Source: Leptolyngbya sp. BL0902 (GTDB lineage Bacteria > Cyanobacteriota > Cyanobacteriia > Phormidesmidales > Phormidesmidaceae). From it: a stretch of DNA of 64,000 nucleotides. Positions 41,484 through 50,372 of the stretch are shown piece after piece (the first letter of the stretch is position 1; every line of letters begins with the position of its first letter). The position numbers and the translations under genes were made by a program. A model generated the notes under the pieces. The model was not told the DNA's origin. It did not search any database and saw only the letters and a program-made list of their open reading frames with translations. Location of the stretch: NCBI RefSeq assembly GCF_016403105.1, contig NZ_CP046155.1, positions 3,873,906 to 3,937,905 of the forward strand. Reading direction: 5' to 3'.

Positions 41484-43079
41484 TTGACCCCAACCATCCC
41501 CGATCCCCAACCCTGGCACCTGCGCTCTCTTCCCCTCAACCAGCGCACGGGCACCGAAATCTTCCAGGCTCTCTACGGTTCTCTATTAAATGAGATCCCC
41601 AGTTTGGAAACCGTAGCGGTGCTGCTGGAAAGTCCGCACCCATTACCAGAGTTGGCCCAACCCCACCAGGCCCATAGCCGCTATTCCATTTGTGCTGGCC
41701 CGCCCCGGTTTTGGGATGGCCAGCCCCAGCTATGGACGCCAGATTTGGGCGAGATTTTGCCAACCTTGGCCCAGCGGTTGCAGGGGGGATCGTCCTTAAC
41801 CCTGGTGGGCGACGAAGCTGACCTAGCGATGCAAACCCTTCCGTTTACGGGCGGTTGGCTGGGCTGGTTGGGCTACGATCTGGCCTGGGAAATTGAGCGA
41901 CTACCAAGCCAGAATCTTGATCCCCTCCCCTTTCCTGTGGCGTTGTGGTATGAACCTGACACGTTTGCCGTGCTGGATCACACGGAACAGCGCCTTTGGT
42001 TAGCCGCCACTGACCCCTCCGATCTCGACCGTCTGGTTGATGGCGTAGAGAATCTGGCAACTCAGCGATCCCAGGATTTCCAGGATTCCCACAGTCCCCA
42101 GGATGCTCAGGATTCCCAAACTTTCCAAACTTCTCAGGACTCGCAAAATTCCCAGGATGCCAACCCGTCCCAGCGCCCTGATCCCCAGCAATCCCAGGCT
42201 TCAGAGTCCCCCCTAACCTTGGGTATGACGGCTGAGGATTACCAAGCTGCTGTCGTCAAAGCCAAGCAGCACATCCAGGCGGGGGATGTCTTCCAGGTCA
42301 ACCTCTCCCTGCGGTTTTCCACCCAAACCACCGCCCCAAGCTGGGATCTCTACCGCCAGCTCCACCGCATCAATCCCTCACCCTTTGCCTGCTACTGGCA
42401 TACCCCCTGGGGCGATGTGATTAGCTGTTCCCCAGAGCGACTGATTCAGGTGCGTGGGGATCAGGCCCAGACGCGCCCCATTGCCGGAACCCGTCCGCGA
42501 GGCAGCACCCCCGCCGAAGACACCGCCTACGCCGAAACCCTGCTCAGCAACCCCAAGGAGCGAGCCGAACACATCATGCTGGTGGATTTGGAGCGCAACG
42601 ATCTAGGCCGCGTTTGCCGTTGGGGCACGGTGCGGGTGGATGAGCTGCTGACAGTGGAGTACTACAGCCATGTGATGCACCTAGTCAGCAACGTGGTAGG
42701 GCAGTTGTTGCCCGATAAAACGGCGGTGGATTTGATTCGGGCCGCGTTTCCAGGAGGCACCATCACCGGATGCCCCAAGGTGCGCTGTATGGAAATCATC
42801 GAAGACCTAGAGCCCGTCCGCCGCAGCCTGTTCTATGGCTCCTGTGGCTATCTAGATCGACGGGGCTATCTGGATTTGAACATTCTCATTCGCACCCTGC
42901 TGTATGGTCACGGCGAGGGTCACGGCGAGGGCCAGGGGGAAGCCGCTACTGTATGGGGTCAAGTGGGTGCAGGCATTGTGGCCGACAGCCAGCCCGACCG
43001 AGAATGGCGCGAATCGCTGCAAAAGGCGAAGGCTCAGCTTCTGGCGCTGGGGATCACCCTGACGGAGGATTTGGCGTGA
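41484..43079 (+). CDS. pabB: Chorismate-binding enzyme: aminodeoxychorismate/anthranilate synthase component I (about 531 aa)
   Basis: Converts chorismate to aminodeoxychorismate (folate) or anthranilate (Trp); motifs slightly favour PabB. The N-terminal part has 'WHLRSLPLNQRTGTEIFQALYGSL' (in two parts), the chorismate-binding domain has 'DVFQVNLSLRF', 'PIAGTRPRGSTPAEDTAYAETLL' (split), 'KERAEHIMLVDLERNDLGRVC' (split), and 'PGGTITGCPKVRCMEIIEDLEP' (split); GGxITGxPK is PabB-like. A Ser/Gln/Asp/Phe-rich insert of ~50 residues (about 195-245) is repeat-encoded. No ATG lies in a sensible place: the frame is open to 41199, inside ecfT, but homologues begin near WHLRSLP, so the TTG at 41484 is chosen; TTG at 41373 is an alternative. 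Confidence 0.85.
   Translation: MTPTIPDPQPWHLRSLPLNQRTGTEIFQALYGSLLNEIPSLETVAVLLESPHPLPELAQPHQAHSRYSICAGPPRFWDGQPQLWTPDLGEILPTLAQRLQGGSSLTLVGDEADLAMQTLPFTGGWLGWLGYDLAWEIERLPSQNLDPLPFPVALWYEPDTFAVLDHTEQRLWLAATDPSDLDRLVDGVENLATQRSQDFQDSHSPQDAQDSQTFQTSQDSQNSQDANPSQRPDPQQSQASESPLTLGMTAEDYQAAVVKAKQHIQAGDVFQVNLSLRFSTQTTAPSWDLYRQLHRINPSPFACYWHTPWGDVISCSPERLIQVRGDQAQTRPIAGTRPRGSTPAEDTAYAETLLSNPKERAEHIMLVDLERNDLGRVCRWGTVRVDELLTVEYYSHVMHLVSNVVGQLLPDKTAVDLIRAAFPGGTITGCPKVRCMEIIEDLEPVRRSLFYGSCGYLDRRGYLDLNILIRTLLYGHGEGHGEGQGEAATVWGQVGAGIVADSQPDREWRESLQKAKAQLLALGITLTEDLA
42067..42201. repeat. Degenerate coding repeat (ccaggattcc) inside pabB
   Basis: Imperfect units around 'cagga(t/c)tcc' encode SQDFQDSHSPQDAQDSQ-type sequence. 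It is inserted between the N-terminal domain and the chorismate-binding domain of pabB, so it adds a flexible linker without breaking either motif block. Confidence 0.75.
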
Positions 43080-43109
43080 GCAGGTGAGGGGATGGGTGAG
43101 GAGACCTCA

Positions 43110-43152
43110 CCCCTACGGTCTTCGCAACGGTAGGGGCAGGGTTGCCCTGCCC
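43110..43152. repeat. Dispersed palindromic repeat upstream of pipX
   Basis: Two nested hairpins: CCCCTAC/GTAGGGG (43110-43116, 43130-43136) and GGGCAGGG/CCCTGCCC (43134-43141, 43145-43152). The second is the same phrase type as 19650-19675. It lies in the 276-bp gap between pabB and pipX. The remaining gap (43153-43355) is A+T-richer and probably holds the pipX promoter. Confidence 0.55.
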
Positions 43153-43355
43153 AGCCAACCTGGGGTGTCATCCAGGATTTCGTCTCAGGGTTAGATGCGG
43201 GGAAGCAGCATGATCATTAACAATGGCGCGAATTAAGTAGGGATTAAAACCTAAAAGGTCTAGAATGCCGAACAGGTTTTAAAATGGTTGTTGCCATTTT
43301 GACTGATCATCGTGGCTTTTCCCTGTAGAGACCTCCATCGTCGTTCCTAACTTGA

Positions 43356-43628
43356 ATGAGCACAGAAACCTATCTCAATCACCCTAACTTCGGCCTGCTC
43401 TTCAGGGTCTGCATGGTCGAGGACGGGCAGGAGTTGTTTGCCACCCTCTATGCCCAACGCTTGTTTTTTCTGGTCACAAACGCAGGGACAGAGGGCATTG
43501 TCTTTCAGCCCCTAGGCCGGAGCAATGCCCGTCAAATGCTGGAAAACCGGATGCGGCTGTTGCGCCGAGCAGGTCAACAGGCCGACTACGACAAGCTTCA
43601 GCACACCTACAAGCAAACCTTTCAGTAA
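43356..43628 (+). CDS. pipX: PipX, coactivator of NtcA and PII partner
   Basis: A 90-residue cyanobacteria-specific protein that binds either the signalling protein PII or the nitrogen regulator NtcA depending on 2-oxoglutarate. The Tudor-like domain is clear: 'YLNHPNFGLLFRVCMV', 'QELFATLYAQRLFFLVT' and 'IVFQPLGRSNARQMLENRMR', followed by the helical C-terminus 'DYDKLQHTYKQTFQ'. Length and sequence fit PipX exactly as I know it. The start ATG is the only sensible one. pipY follows after 21 bp, which supports co-transcription and matches the conserved cyanobacterial cluster. Confidence 0.96.
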   Translation: MSTETYLNHPNFGLLFRVCMVEDGQELFATLYAQRLFFLVTNAGTEGIVFQPLGRSNARQMLENRMRLLRRAGQQADYDKLQHTYKQTFQ

Positions 43629-43649
43629 CCCTTCAGGCATGGCAACTCC

Positions 43650-44345
43650 ATGATAGCAACGGCCTCCGATCAGCAGATCACCGAGCGGATTCGGGACTTG
43701 CAAGCCAGTTTGCCTCCTACGGTCACGTTGGTTGCCGTAACCAAGCTCTTGCCTGTGGAGGTGATCCGGATCGCCTACAATGCTGGGGTGCGCCACTTTG
43801 GCGAAAGTCGGGTGCAGGAAGCCATCGCCAAACAAGCAGATCTTCAGGACTATCCCGACATTACTTGGCACCTGATCGGCCATCTGCAAACCAACAAAGC
43901 CCGCAAGGCAGTGGAGCATTTTCAATGGATCCACTCCATCGACAGTCTGAAACTGGCAGAACGGCTCAACCAGGTGGCAGCGGAGCTGGGCAAATGCCCC
44001 CACGGCTGTCTTCAGGTGAAAATGGTGCCCGATCCACCGAAAACGGGGTTTGACCTGGCCGAACTGGATACGGCCCTGCCCGCCCTCAATCAGCTTACCC
44101 ACCTCAATATTTGTGGGCTGATGGCCATCCCGCCCCAAGCTTCCAGCCCAGACGACATTCAGCGAATCTTTGAGGGAGCCAAGCAACTAGCGGATCGCAT
44201 TAACCAATCCAACTTTGCCCACCTGAAGATTCATCAGCTTTCCCTCGGCATGTCTGGCGACTACCCCCTTGCCATTGCCGCTGGATCCACCATGATTCGA
44301 TTGGGCACCACCCTCTTTGGGCCTCGGCCTAGCCTCGCGCCCTAG
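43650..44345 (+). CDS. pipY: PipY, PLP homeostasis protein (YggS/PLPBP family)
   Basis: A cytoplasmic PLP-binding protein controlling vitamin B6 and amino/keto acid balance. The PLP-linked Lys is in 'VTLVAVTKLLPVEVI' (about residue 31); other conserved phrases are 'HFGESRVQEA', 'ITWHLIGHLQTNKARKAV' and 'LSLGMSGDYPLAIAAGSTMIRLGTTLFG' (split). The fold is an alanine-racemase-like TIM barrel without the second domain, length 231 aa. It is adjacent to pipX as in other cyanobacteria, where the two are functionally linked. Confidence 0.95.
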   Translation: MIATASDQQITERIRDLQASLPPTVTLVAVTKLLPVEVIRIAYNAGVRHFGESRVQEAIAKQADLQDYPDITWHLIGHLQTNKARKAVEHFQWIHSIDSLKLAERLNQVAAELGKCPHGCLQVKMVPDPPKTGFDLAELDTALPALNQLTHLNICGLMAIPPQASSPDDIQRIFEGAKQLADRINQSNFAHLKIHQLSLGMSGDYPLAIAAGSTMIRLGTTLFGPRPSLAP

Positions 44346-44827
44346 GCCACAGGCCAAGCACCAGTTTTGGAGCGCAAGGCACAGGACTAGAGATCAAGAC
44401 AGGTATGGCCCCGATGCGCTGCCCTGAGTCGGCCAAGGGCTTGGCAGAAGAAAGATTCAGGCACAGGGCTGGGCGACCATGACCGAAGGATCTCGGCCCC
44501 TAGGACACCGTGGACTGGGCGAATTTTTAACTAAATGTGAATCCTCCATCCAACTTAAAAAATTCGTGTATACTGTGGCTCAATATTCTGCAAGCAGGAT
44601 ATTTGCAAGGTCTATGCGCCTTCCGTCTGCGTTAAGTCGGGTGATGGGAAGCGCCAGCGGTGATCTCCTTTACAACCCAAATTCGGCTGCCATTCTGAGG
44701 GTGGAACTGACTGGATTGGGGGCAAGGCCCTTCATCGGGTTTGGCGCTTACTGAGAGAATCCAACCTAGCGTTCTCAGGTTCTCAAGCCCTTCTGTCCAT
44801 CGATTTCGATAATTTTTAAAAAAATCG

Positions 44828-44855
44828 TTGGCAAATTGATATTAGGCGCTATCAT
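44828..44855 (+). promoter_or_regulatory. Probable sepF promoter
   Basis: TTGGCA (44828-44833) and TATCAT (44850-44855) are separated by 16 bp, a good sigma-70-type pair. They lie about 100 bp before the sepF start at 44957. The 611-bp gap 44346-44956 otherwise shows no convincing gene; a 91-codon plus frame at 44479 has no coding character. Confidence 0.4.
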
Positions 44856-44956
44856 GGCCATCGGATAACCAAAGGGTGCGTAATCCCTTGAATTCTCGGA
44901 CTGATTCATCGGATTCCCCAGCCTAAGAGAGTGATAGTCATCGTGGAGTGTAAGTT

Positions 44957-45559
44957 GTGAGCAATGTCTTCGCTAAACTGCGGGATTTCGTTGGCCTCAA
45001 CGACCCGGCAGATTATGAGTACGAATACGAAGAAATGGATGGTGAGGAGTACCAAAACCTGTATCAGGAAGAGAATCCTCAGCCCCCGGTTCAGCCCATG
45101 CCCGAAGAACCTCGTCGCAGCAGCCGTCGTCTGCGCGAGCGTGCAATGACCTCTGATACAGGAATGACCCCCATGGCCAGCAATGTAATTGGTATGCCCG
45201 GTGCGATGAACGGCACCTCTGAAGTGGTGGTAATGGAACCTCGCTCCTTCGAGGAAATGCCCATGGCCATCCAAGCCCTGCGCGAGCGCAAGTCCGTGGT
45301 GCTCAACCTCACCATCATGGATCCCGATCAGGCTCAACGCGCTGTGGACTTTGTGGCGGGCGGCACCTACGCCATCGACGGGCACCAAGAACGCATTGGC
45401 GAAAGCATTTTCCTGTTCACCCCCAACTGCGTGCAGGTGAGCACCCCCACCGAGTACGAAGAAGAAACCTTCGTGGGTCAGCCCCAATCCATGCCCATGG
45501 CTGGCCAAATGCCCCCCGCCCCCGCCTGGGGCACCGAGCAGATCGCTCGTATGGCCTAG
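44957..45559 (+). CDS. sepF: Cell division protein SepF
   Basis: Membrane anchor of the FtsZ ring in cyanobacteria. The N-terminal amphipathic helix '[14 protein letters not shown]' is followed by an acidic linker ([15 protein letters not shown]) and Pro/Gln-rich region. The SepF domain spans about 95-160: '[31 protein letters not shown]' (split), '[31 protein letters not shown]' (split). The tail is Met/Pro/Ala-rich, common in cyanobacterial SepF. The GTG start at 44957 has GGAG 8 nt upstream. A terminator follows at 45674, so proC may have its own promoter. Confidence 0.95.
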   Translation: MSNVFAKLRDFVGLNDPADYEYEYEEMDGEEYQNLYQEENPQPPVQPMPEEPRRSSRRLRERAMTSDTGMTPMASNVIGMPGAMNGTSEVVVMEPRSFEEMPMAIQALRERKSVVLNLTIMDPDQAQRAVDFVAGGTYAIDGHQERIGESIFLFTPNCVQVSTPTEYEEETFVGQPQSMPMAGQMPPAPAWGTEQIARMA

Positions 45560-45673
45560 GGTTAGTGGTCGCCTAGAAAACGCCCCGCCAGGGTTTGTTT
45601 TCCATACTTAGGCTTTGCGCAAGACAGTTGCGCTCAAACTTAGGCTATCCACTGGCATGACTGCTCTCACGAT

Positions 45674-45716
45674 CTGAGCGGATTCCTGACGGGAGTCCGC
45701 TCAGGTTGTTTTGTTT
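45674..45716 (+). terminator. Rho-independent terminator after sepF
   Basis: A perfect 9-bp stem CTGAGCGGA/TCCGCTCAG (45674-45682, 45696-45704) is followed by the T-rich tail GTTGTTTTGTTT. Another small hairpin, GCGCAA/TTGCGC (45617-45633), lies upstream in the sepF 3' region. The structure separates sepF from proC. Confidence 0.75.
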
Positions 45717-45788
45717 GGGCCAGTTTGGTCTGGGTCAGTTTAGTCTGGGTCAGTATTGTAACGTCGGGAATAACGGTTGAATTTCACC

Positions 45789-46601
45789 ATGGCAAGCGGA
45801 AATTTAGGGGTAATTGGCGGCGGCGTGATGGGGGAAGCGCTCCTGTCGCGGTTGATTGACCAGGGCATCTTTGAGGCATCGCAGATTGTCGTCAGCGATC
45901 CTCAATCCGCCCGTCGCGAGTTTTTAGAGCAGACCTACGGGGTTAGCACCACAACGGATAACGCCGAAGTCGTGGCCAAGGCGGCAACGATTTTGCTGGC
46001 TATCAAGCCCCAAATGCTAGACGCCGTGGCCCAAGACCTTGATGCCCGTGGCCCCCAGGATGCTGCACCACTGGGGCTGTCGATTTTGGCGGGGATTCCC
46101 CTCGCTCGTTTAGAGGCCGCCTTTCCCGGTTGGGCCATGGTGCGGGCCATGCCCAATACTCCGGCCACCGTGGGCGCAGGCGTCACTGCCCTGGCCACCG
46201 GAATCCGTACCACCGCCGATCAATTTGCCTGGGCCAAGACGATTTTTGCCAGCGTAGGCGAGGTGGTGGAAGTGCCCGAATCCTCCATGGATGCCGTGAC
46301 GGCCCTCTCTGGATCGGGGCCGGGGTATGTGGCGCTAATGGTAGAAGCCTTGGCCGATGGGGGCGTTGCGGTTGGGTTGCCACGGGCCACCGCCATGCAG
46401 TTGGCCATCCAAACCCTGAAGGGCACCGCCGAACTCCTGCAACAAAGCCAGATGCACCCCGGCGTGCTGAAGGATCGCGTCACCAGTCCGGGCGGGACAA
46501 CGATTGCCGGAATTGCCCAACTAGAGTCAGCGGGGCTACGATCTGCCCTGATTGAGGCAGTGCGGGCAGCCCATCGACGTTCGGTAGAACTGGGGCAGTA
46601 G
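45789..46601 (+). CDS. proC: Pyrroline-5-carboxylate reductase
   Basis: Final step of proline synthesis, NAD(P)H-dependent. The N-terminal Rossmann fold shows 'LGVIGGGVMGEALLSRL' and 'SDPQSARREFL'; the C-terminal dimerisation part has 'TALSGSGPGYVALMVEALADGGVAVGLPRATA' (split) and the ProC signature 'HPGVLKDRVTSPGGTTIAGIAQLE' (split). Length 270 aa is normal. The ATG at 45789 is favoured by family length; a TTG at 45777 with a GGGA site is possible. Downstream neighbour of sepF, as in many bacteria and cyanobacteria. Confidence 0.94.
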   Translation: MASGNLGVIGGGVMGEALLSRLIDQGIFEASQIVVSDPQSARREFLEQTYGVSTTTDNAEVVAKAATILLAIKPQMLDAVAQDLDARGPQDAAPLGLSILAGIPLARLEAAFPGWAMVRAMPNTPATVGAGVTALATGIRTTADQFAWAKTIFASVGEVVEVPESSMDAVTALSGSGPGYVALMVEALADGGVAVGLPRATAMQLAIQTLKGTAELLQQSQMHPGVLKDRVTSPGGTTIAGIAQLESAGLRSALIEAVRAAHRRSVELGQ

Positions 46602-46716
46602 GCGCAAGGTAGCGAAGGGGTGAACGAACCTGAGCTCTACGATAGGAAACCTAACCGATTTGGGTACGATACAAAGGAGAGCTACCATTCCGTTTGGTGT
46701 ATAGGGTCGTTGTGCT

Positions 46717-47019
46717 ATGGATACGCTCACCCGTTTGCTGGTTCAGGTGTTAATTGCGGTGATTTGCGCCGTTTTGGCCAATTTTCTGGTGCCTCGGCGC
46801 ATTCCGGGCAAAGCGGTCGGACTGGTCATTATCGGCCTAACCGGGGTGTTTTTGGGGGAATGGGTGCTCAACAACATCCTCCGCCAGTACAACATCACTT
46901 TTCCCTGGCTCACTTGGTCCTTTATGGGAGTGCCGATTTTACCCTCCGTCGTGGGGTCAATGGTTGTGCTGTACCTCGTGTCCGCCTTTCTGAGCTGGGG
47001 GCGCTACGGCAATCGATAG
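46717..47019 (+). CDS. GlsB/YeaQ/YmgE-family membrane protein (100 aa)
   Basis: Three hydrophobic helices (about residues 5-24, 32-52 and 67-92), with the Gly-rich 'GKAVGLVIIGLTGVFLGEWV' typical of the transglycosylase-associated (DUF/YeaQ) family, linked to stress responses in bacteria. The start ATG at 46717 is well placed. The last 63 bp overlap, in convergent orientation, the 3' end of the GGDEF gene at 46957, so transcripts of the two may interfere. Function unknown. Confidence 0.78.
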   Translation: MDTLTRLLVQVLIAVICAVLANFLVPRRIPGKAVGLVIIGLTGVFLGEWVLNNILRQYNITFPWLTWSFMGVPILPSVVGSMVVLYLVSAFLSWGRYGNR

Positions 47020-48924
47020 GTGGCCCCCGTTGTGGGTGGCCAACGCCGTTTCCGCCGACCCTGGGGCAATGATATAGCGATTGCGGCCCTGCTGCTTGGC
47101 TTGGTAGAGGGCTTGATCGGCCTGGTCAATGAGAGTATGGGGAGACTGAAGCGCGGTGGGTTGGGTTGTGGCAATCCCTAGGCTCACAGTGACATAGGGC
47201 TGATTGGGGATGCCGCCGTGGGGCAGATGCGCCTGGGCAATGGTCTGGCGCACTCGCTCTGCTGCGCGAACTGCCCCCGCCAGATCGGTGTTGGGCAGAA
47301 TGATGGCAAACTCTTCTCCCCCGTAGCGAGCGGCCAGGTTAGCGGGGCGTTGGATAGATCGCCGAATCGCCATCGCCACCTGTTCAATACAGTCATCTCC
47401 CGCCAGGTGTCCGTGGGTGTCGTTATAGCGTTTGAAATGGTCGATATCGAGGAGCACCAAACTCAGGGGAGTGCGCTCATGGGTCAGGCGCTGCCACACT
47501 TGGTCTAGGTAATCGTCAAAATAGCGGCGATTGGCTAGCCCGGTGAGTTTGTCATGGGTGGCCAGGTGTTGAAGTTCTTGGTTGACCTGCTGCACCTGTT
47601 CATAGAGTTCCGACTTTTGGATGGCAATGGCGAGCTGATTCGCCAACTGGCTGAGCGTTTCCACCTCTAGGTCGCTCCAGGATCGGGGCGCATCACACTG
47701 ATGACACACCAGCAGCCCCCACAAAGTTGCTCCTTGCAGGATGGGCAATCCGAGGTTAGCCCGCACCCCTAGCTGGGTCAACATCGCCCTATAGCAGGGC
47801 GACAGCCCAGAGGACTGAACATCGGCAACGCGGTGGATGCGCCCCTGGCGGTAGGCTTGAACGGCGGGGCTACTCACCGCAAAACATCGATCCTCCACCT
47901 GTACCTGGCGCAGGGAATAGGTCGGCTGACTCACGGCCTCGGCGATTACTCGGCCACCGCCCTCGGATCCATCAAAGCGGTAGACCATCACTCGGCTAGC
48001 CTGCATCATGGCCCGCAGTTCCGTCACCGCCGTATTCAAGACCTCTTGGAGATCGAGGGATTGGGAAATGTGCTGGGTCACTTCGGCCAACACCCGATCC
48101 CGCTGGGCCTGCTGCCGAAAGAGGTTAGTCTGTTCCTCCAGCTTGCGCTCGGCTTCGGCAATGGCGGTGATGTCTCGCACGATGACAAGTACCTCGCCGT
48201 CGTTCATGGGGATGACGCGCACCTCCTCATGGCAGAGTTGGCCCGCCACCTCAATATCCTGGCGATAGATCTGGCGCGTTTGGGTCGCTAGGGCTTGCTG
48301 GGTATAGTGCAGCCGCTTTTTGGCTAGGGGATAGGGCAGCAAGTCATAAATCGAAGCCCGCTGGCGAGGATCCAGATCCCGCCACAGCACCACGTCACTC
48401 CCCTGCCCTAGATATAGGCACTGCCCCTCTCGCGTCATCCGCATTAGCAAGTCTGGGATGGCGCTGAGGATAGCCTGCTGATGGCTATCCTCTTCCGCTG
48501 ATCCTTGGCCTTCTAGCAACAATCCGGTTTGCCCATTGGCCAACACCACCGTTGAGCCCAGGCAGCACAGCGGTTTGCCCTGCGCCGAAGACACTATGGG
48601 GCGCAATCCCTCTATTGATTGCCCCGCTTCCATCGCCTGACGATAGCCGATCAGGAGATTGTGCCACCCCGCCCCGGCCCCCTGCATCCAAGCCGCCGCC
48701 CCCTCCACCGAGGCGAGGCCCATCCAGTCGAGCGCAGCTGCATTGGCCCACAACAGGTCTAGGGAACTTAGCCCATACAACCACACGGGAGTTTGGAGGC
48801 ACCCTAGCAGTACAGACGGCAAGGTCTCCGTACTGCCCTGGAGATCAGCGGTGTCACCACCATGGCGCTGTTTATCCACCTCTGCTGTCACTCCGCCTCC
48901 ACGAATACACTCCAGTCTGGCCAT
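46957..48924 (-). CDS. PAS-GAF-GGDEF diguanylate cyclase with DXCF cyanobacteriochrome GAF (655 aa)
   Basis: A likely light-sensing c-di-GMP synthase. The N-terminal PAS-like parts (about 30-130 and 150-265) precede a GAF (about 290-460) and GGDEF domain (about 470-640). The GAF has the DXCF cysteine 'VEDRCFAV' (Cys347) and the canonical chromophore cysteine 'LSPCYRAML' (Cys377), spaced 30 residues as in DXCF cyanobacteriochromes; 'RANLGLPILQGATLWGLLVCHQC' also fits. The canonical His after the Cys is Tyr here. GGEEF is intact near residue 534 ('RYGGEEFAIILPNTD'); the RxxD inhibition site is RPAN, so feedback control is probably absent. ATG 48924 is preferred over a TTG 15 bp upstream. No signal peptide. 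Confidence 0.85.
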   Translation of the reverse strand: MARLECIRGGGVTAEVDKQRHGGDTADLQGSTETLPSVLLGCLQTPVWLYGLSSLDLLWANAAALDWMGLASVEGAAAWMQGAGAGWHNLLIGYRQAMEAGQSIEGLRPIVSSAQGKPLCCLGSTVVLANGQTGLLLEGQGSAEEDSHQQAILSAIPDLLMRMTREGQCLYLGQGSDVVLWRDLDPRQRASIYDLLPYPLAKKRLHYTQQALATQTRQIYRQDIEVAGQLCHEEVRVIPMNDGEVLVIVRDITAIAEAERKLEEQTNLFRQQAQRDRVLAEVTQHISQSLDLQEVLNTAVTELRAMMQASRVMVYRFDGSEGGGRVIAEAVSQPTYSLRQVQVEDRCFAVSSPAVQAYRQGRIHRVADVQSSGLSPCYRAMLTQLGVRANLGLPILQGATLWGLLVCHQCDAPRSWSDLEVETLSQLANQLAIAIQKSELYEQVQQVNQELQHLATHDKLTGLANRRYFDDYLDQVWQRLTHERTPLSLVLLDIDHFKRYNDTHGHLAGDDCIEQVAMAIRRSIQRPANLAARYGGEEFAIILPNTDLAGAVRAAERVRQTIAQAHLPHGGIPNQPYVTVSLGIATTQPTALQSPHTLIDQADQALYQAKQQGRNRYIIAPGSAETALATHNGGHLSIAVAPPAQKGGHEVQHNH

Positions 48925-49172
48925 AGTCCCCAGTGCCAACGGGCGTGGCGTGGGCGTTCACGGCGCTAGCAGAGGACTGGAGCTTGCCAGCACAATATCC
49001 ATACTTTAATGATATTCAGCCTCAACCTTTACCTAATCTAAACAATTCCCCGTCACTCTGTTGAGGATTGACCATAGATATTTACCCCGGGTGCTGTCCA
49101 GAACGGCAGCGTAGGCAAAGCCCATCTGGGCATCAACAGACACCCAGGGAATCGTTGCCCCCCCACGGGGGG

Positions 49173-50333
49173 CTAGGTCAAGACCTGCTTCAGGGCATGC
49201 AGCAAGGTATCCACAAGGCGCGGATCGCTATTGTGGCCCATTAGGCCAATGCGCCATACCCGACCCGCCAGTTCGCCCAAGCCGCCGCCGATTTCAATGT
49301 GGTGATCGGTCAACAGTTGCCGTCCTACGGCCTTAGCATCCACGCCATCGGGCACGCGCACGGTGGTGAGGGTGGGCAAGCGGAACTCCTGGGGCACATG
49401 GCAAGACAGACCCAACTCCGCCAGCCCCGCCCAGAGGTATTCTGCGGTGGCTTGGTGGCGCTGCCAGCGGGCCTCTAGCCCTTCCTCCGCCAGCAATCGC
49501 AGGGCCTCCCGTAGGGCGTAGGTGAGGTTGATGGGGGCGGTGTGATGGTACACCCGGCTGCTGCCCCAATACTGCCGCAGCAGGGCCGCATCCAAGTACC
49601 AGTTGGCCACGGGCTTGGCGCGACGTTCCAGCTTTTCTACCGCCCGTGGCCCCATGGTGAAAGGGGAAATACCAGGAGCGCAGCTCAACCCCTTTTGGCT
49701 ACAGCTATAGGCCAAATCCACCTGCCATTCATCCAGGAAAATCGGCACGCCGCCCATACTGGTCACGGTATCCACCACCAGCAGGCAACCCTGGGCACGG
49801 CAGGCTTCACCCACCCCCTCCAAGGGTTGTCGCACCCCAGTGGAGGTCTCAGCGTGGACGATGGCCATCAAATCCGGCTGGTGGGTCTGGAGGGCGGCGG
49901 TGATTTCCTCTAGGGTGAAGGCTTCGCCCCAGGGCTTTTGGATGGTGACGACCTCGGCCCCGTAGCGCTGGGCCATGTTGACCAACCGATGGCCAAAGTA
50001 TCCCTTCACCGCCACCAAGACGCGATCTCCGGGTTCAATGGCGTTGGCTAGGGTGGCTTCCATCGCCGCCGACCCGGTGCCCGCAATGGCATAGGTGAGA
50101 TCGTTATCGGTTTGCCAGGTGTAGCGCAGCAGCTCTTGCACCTCATCCATCATCGCCAGATAGTCGGGATCCAAGTGGCCAAGGGGCTGGTGGTTCATGG
50201 CCGCAATCACCTGGGGGTGGGCGTTGGATGGCCCCGGCCCCAACAACAGCCGTTCTGGCACCACTAGGGGATTGAGGGACGTCCGATGGGTATCGCGGAC
50301 GGTGGGAGACGCAACAGCGGGGGTCGTGACCAT
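49173..50333 (-). CDS. Alanine/serine-glyoxylate aminotransferase family protein (386 aa)
   Basis: Class V PLP aminotransferase, likely transferring amino groups to glyoxylate in photorespiration; some cyanobacterial homologues were once named soluble hydrogenase 42-kDa subunit. Motifs: 'LLGPGPSNAHPQVIAAM' (start), 'AIAGTGSAAMEA', 'LLVVDTVTSMGGVPIFLDEW' and the PLP Lys in 'AYSCSQKGLSCAPG', then 'YHHTAPINLTYALREAL'. Length fits. ATG 50333 has GAGG about 7 nt upstream; an ATG at 50348 has no ribosome site. GlcD at 19879 makes its substrate glyoxylate. Reading away from the 50373 gene on the same strand, 39 bp gap, so co-transcription with it is possible. Confidence 0.92.
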   Translation of the reverse strand: MVTTPAVASPTVRDTHRTSLNPLVVPERLLLGPGPSNAHPQVIAAMNHQPLGHLDPDYLAMMDEVQELLRYTWQTDNDLTYAIAGTGSAAMEATLANAIEPGDRVLVAVKGYFGHRLVNMAQRYGAEVVTIQKPWGEAFTLEEITAALQTHQPDLMAIVHAETSTGVRQPLEGVGEACRAQGCLLVVDTVTSMGGVPIFLDEWQVDLAYSCSQKGLSCAPGISPFTMGPRAVEKLERRAKPVANWYLDAALLRQYWGSSRVYHHTAPINLTYALREALRLLAEEGLEARWQRHQATAEYLWAGLAELGLSCHVPQEFRLPTLTTVRVPDGVDAKAVGRQLLTDHHIEIGGGLGELAGRVWRIGLMGHNSDPRLVDTLLHALKQVLT

Positions 50334-50372
50334 GGCAAAGCCTCGCATCTAAAACCAATGGGTTGAGTAGTG

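Noticed and set aside
44479-44754. 91-codon plus frame between pipY and sepF
   Set aside because: No ribosome site, mixed unlikely composition and it covers the probable sepF promoter region.
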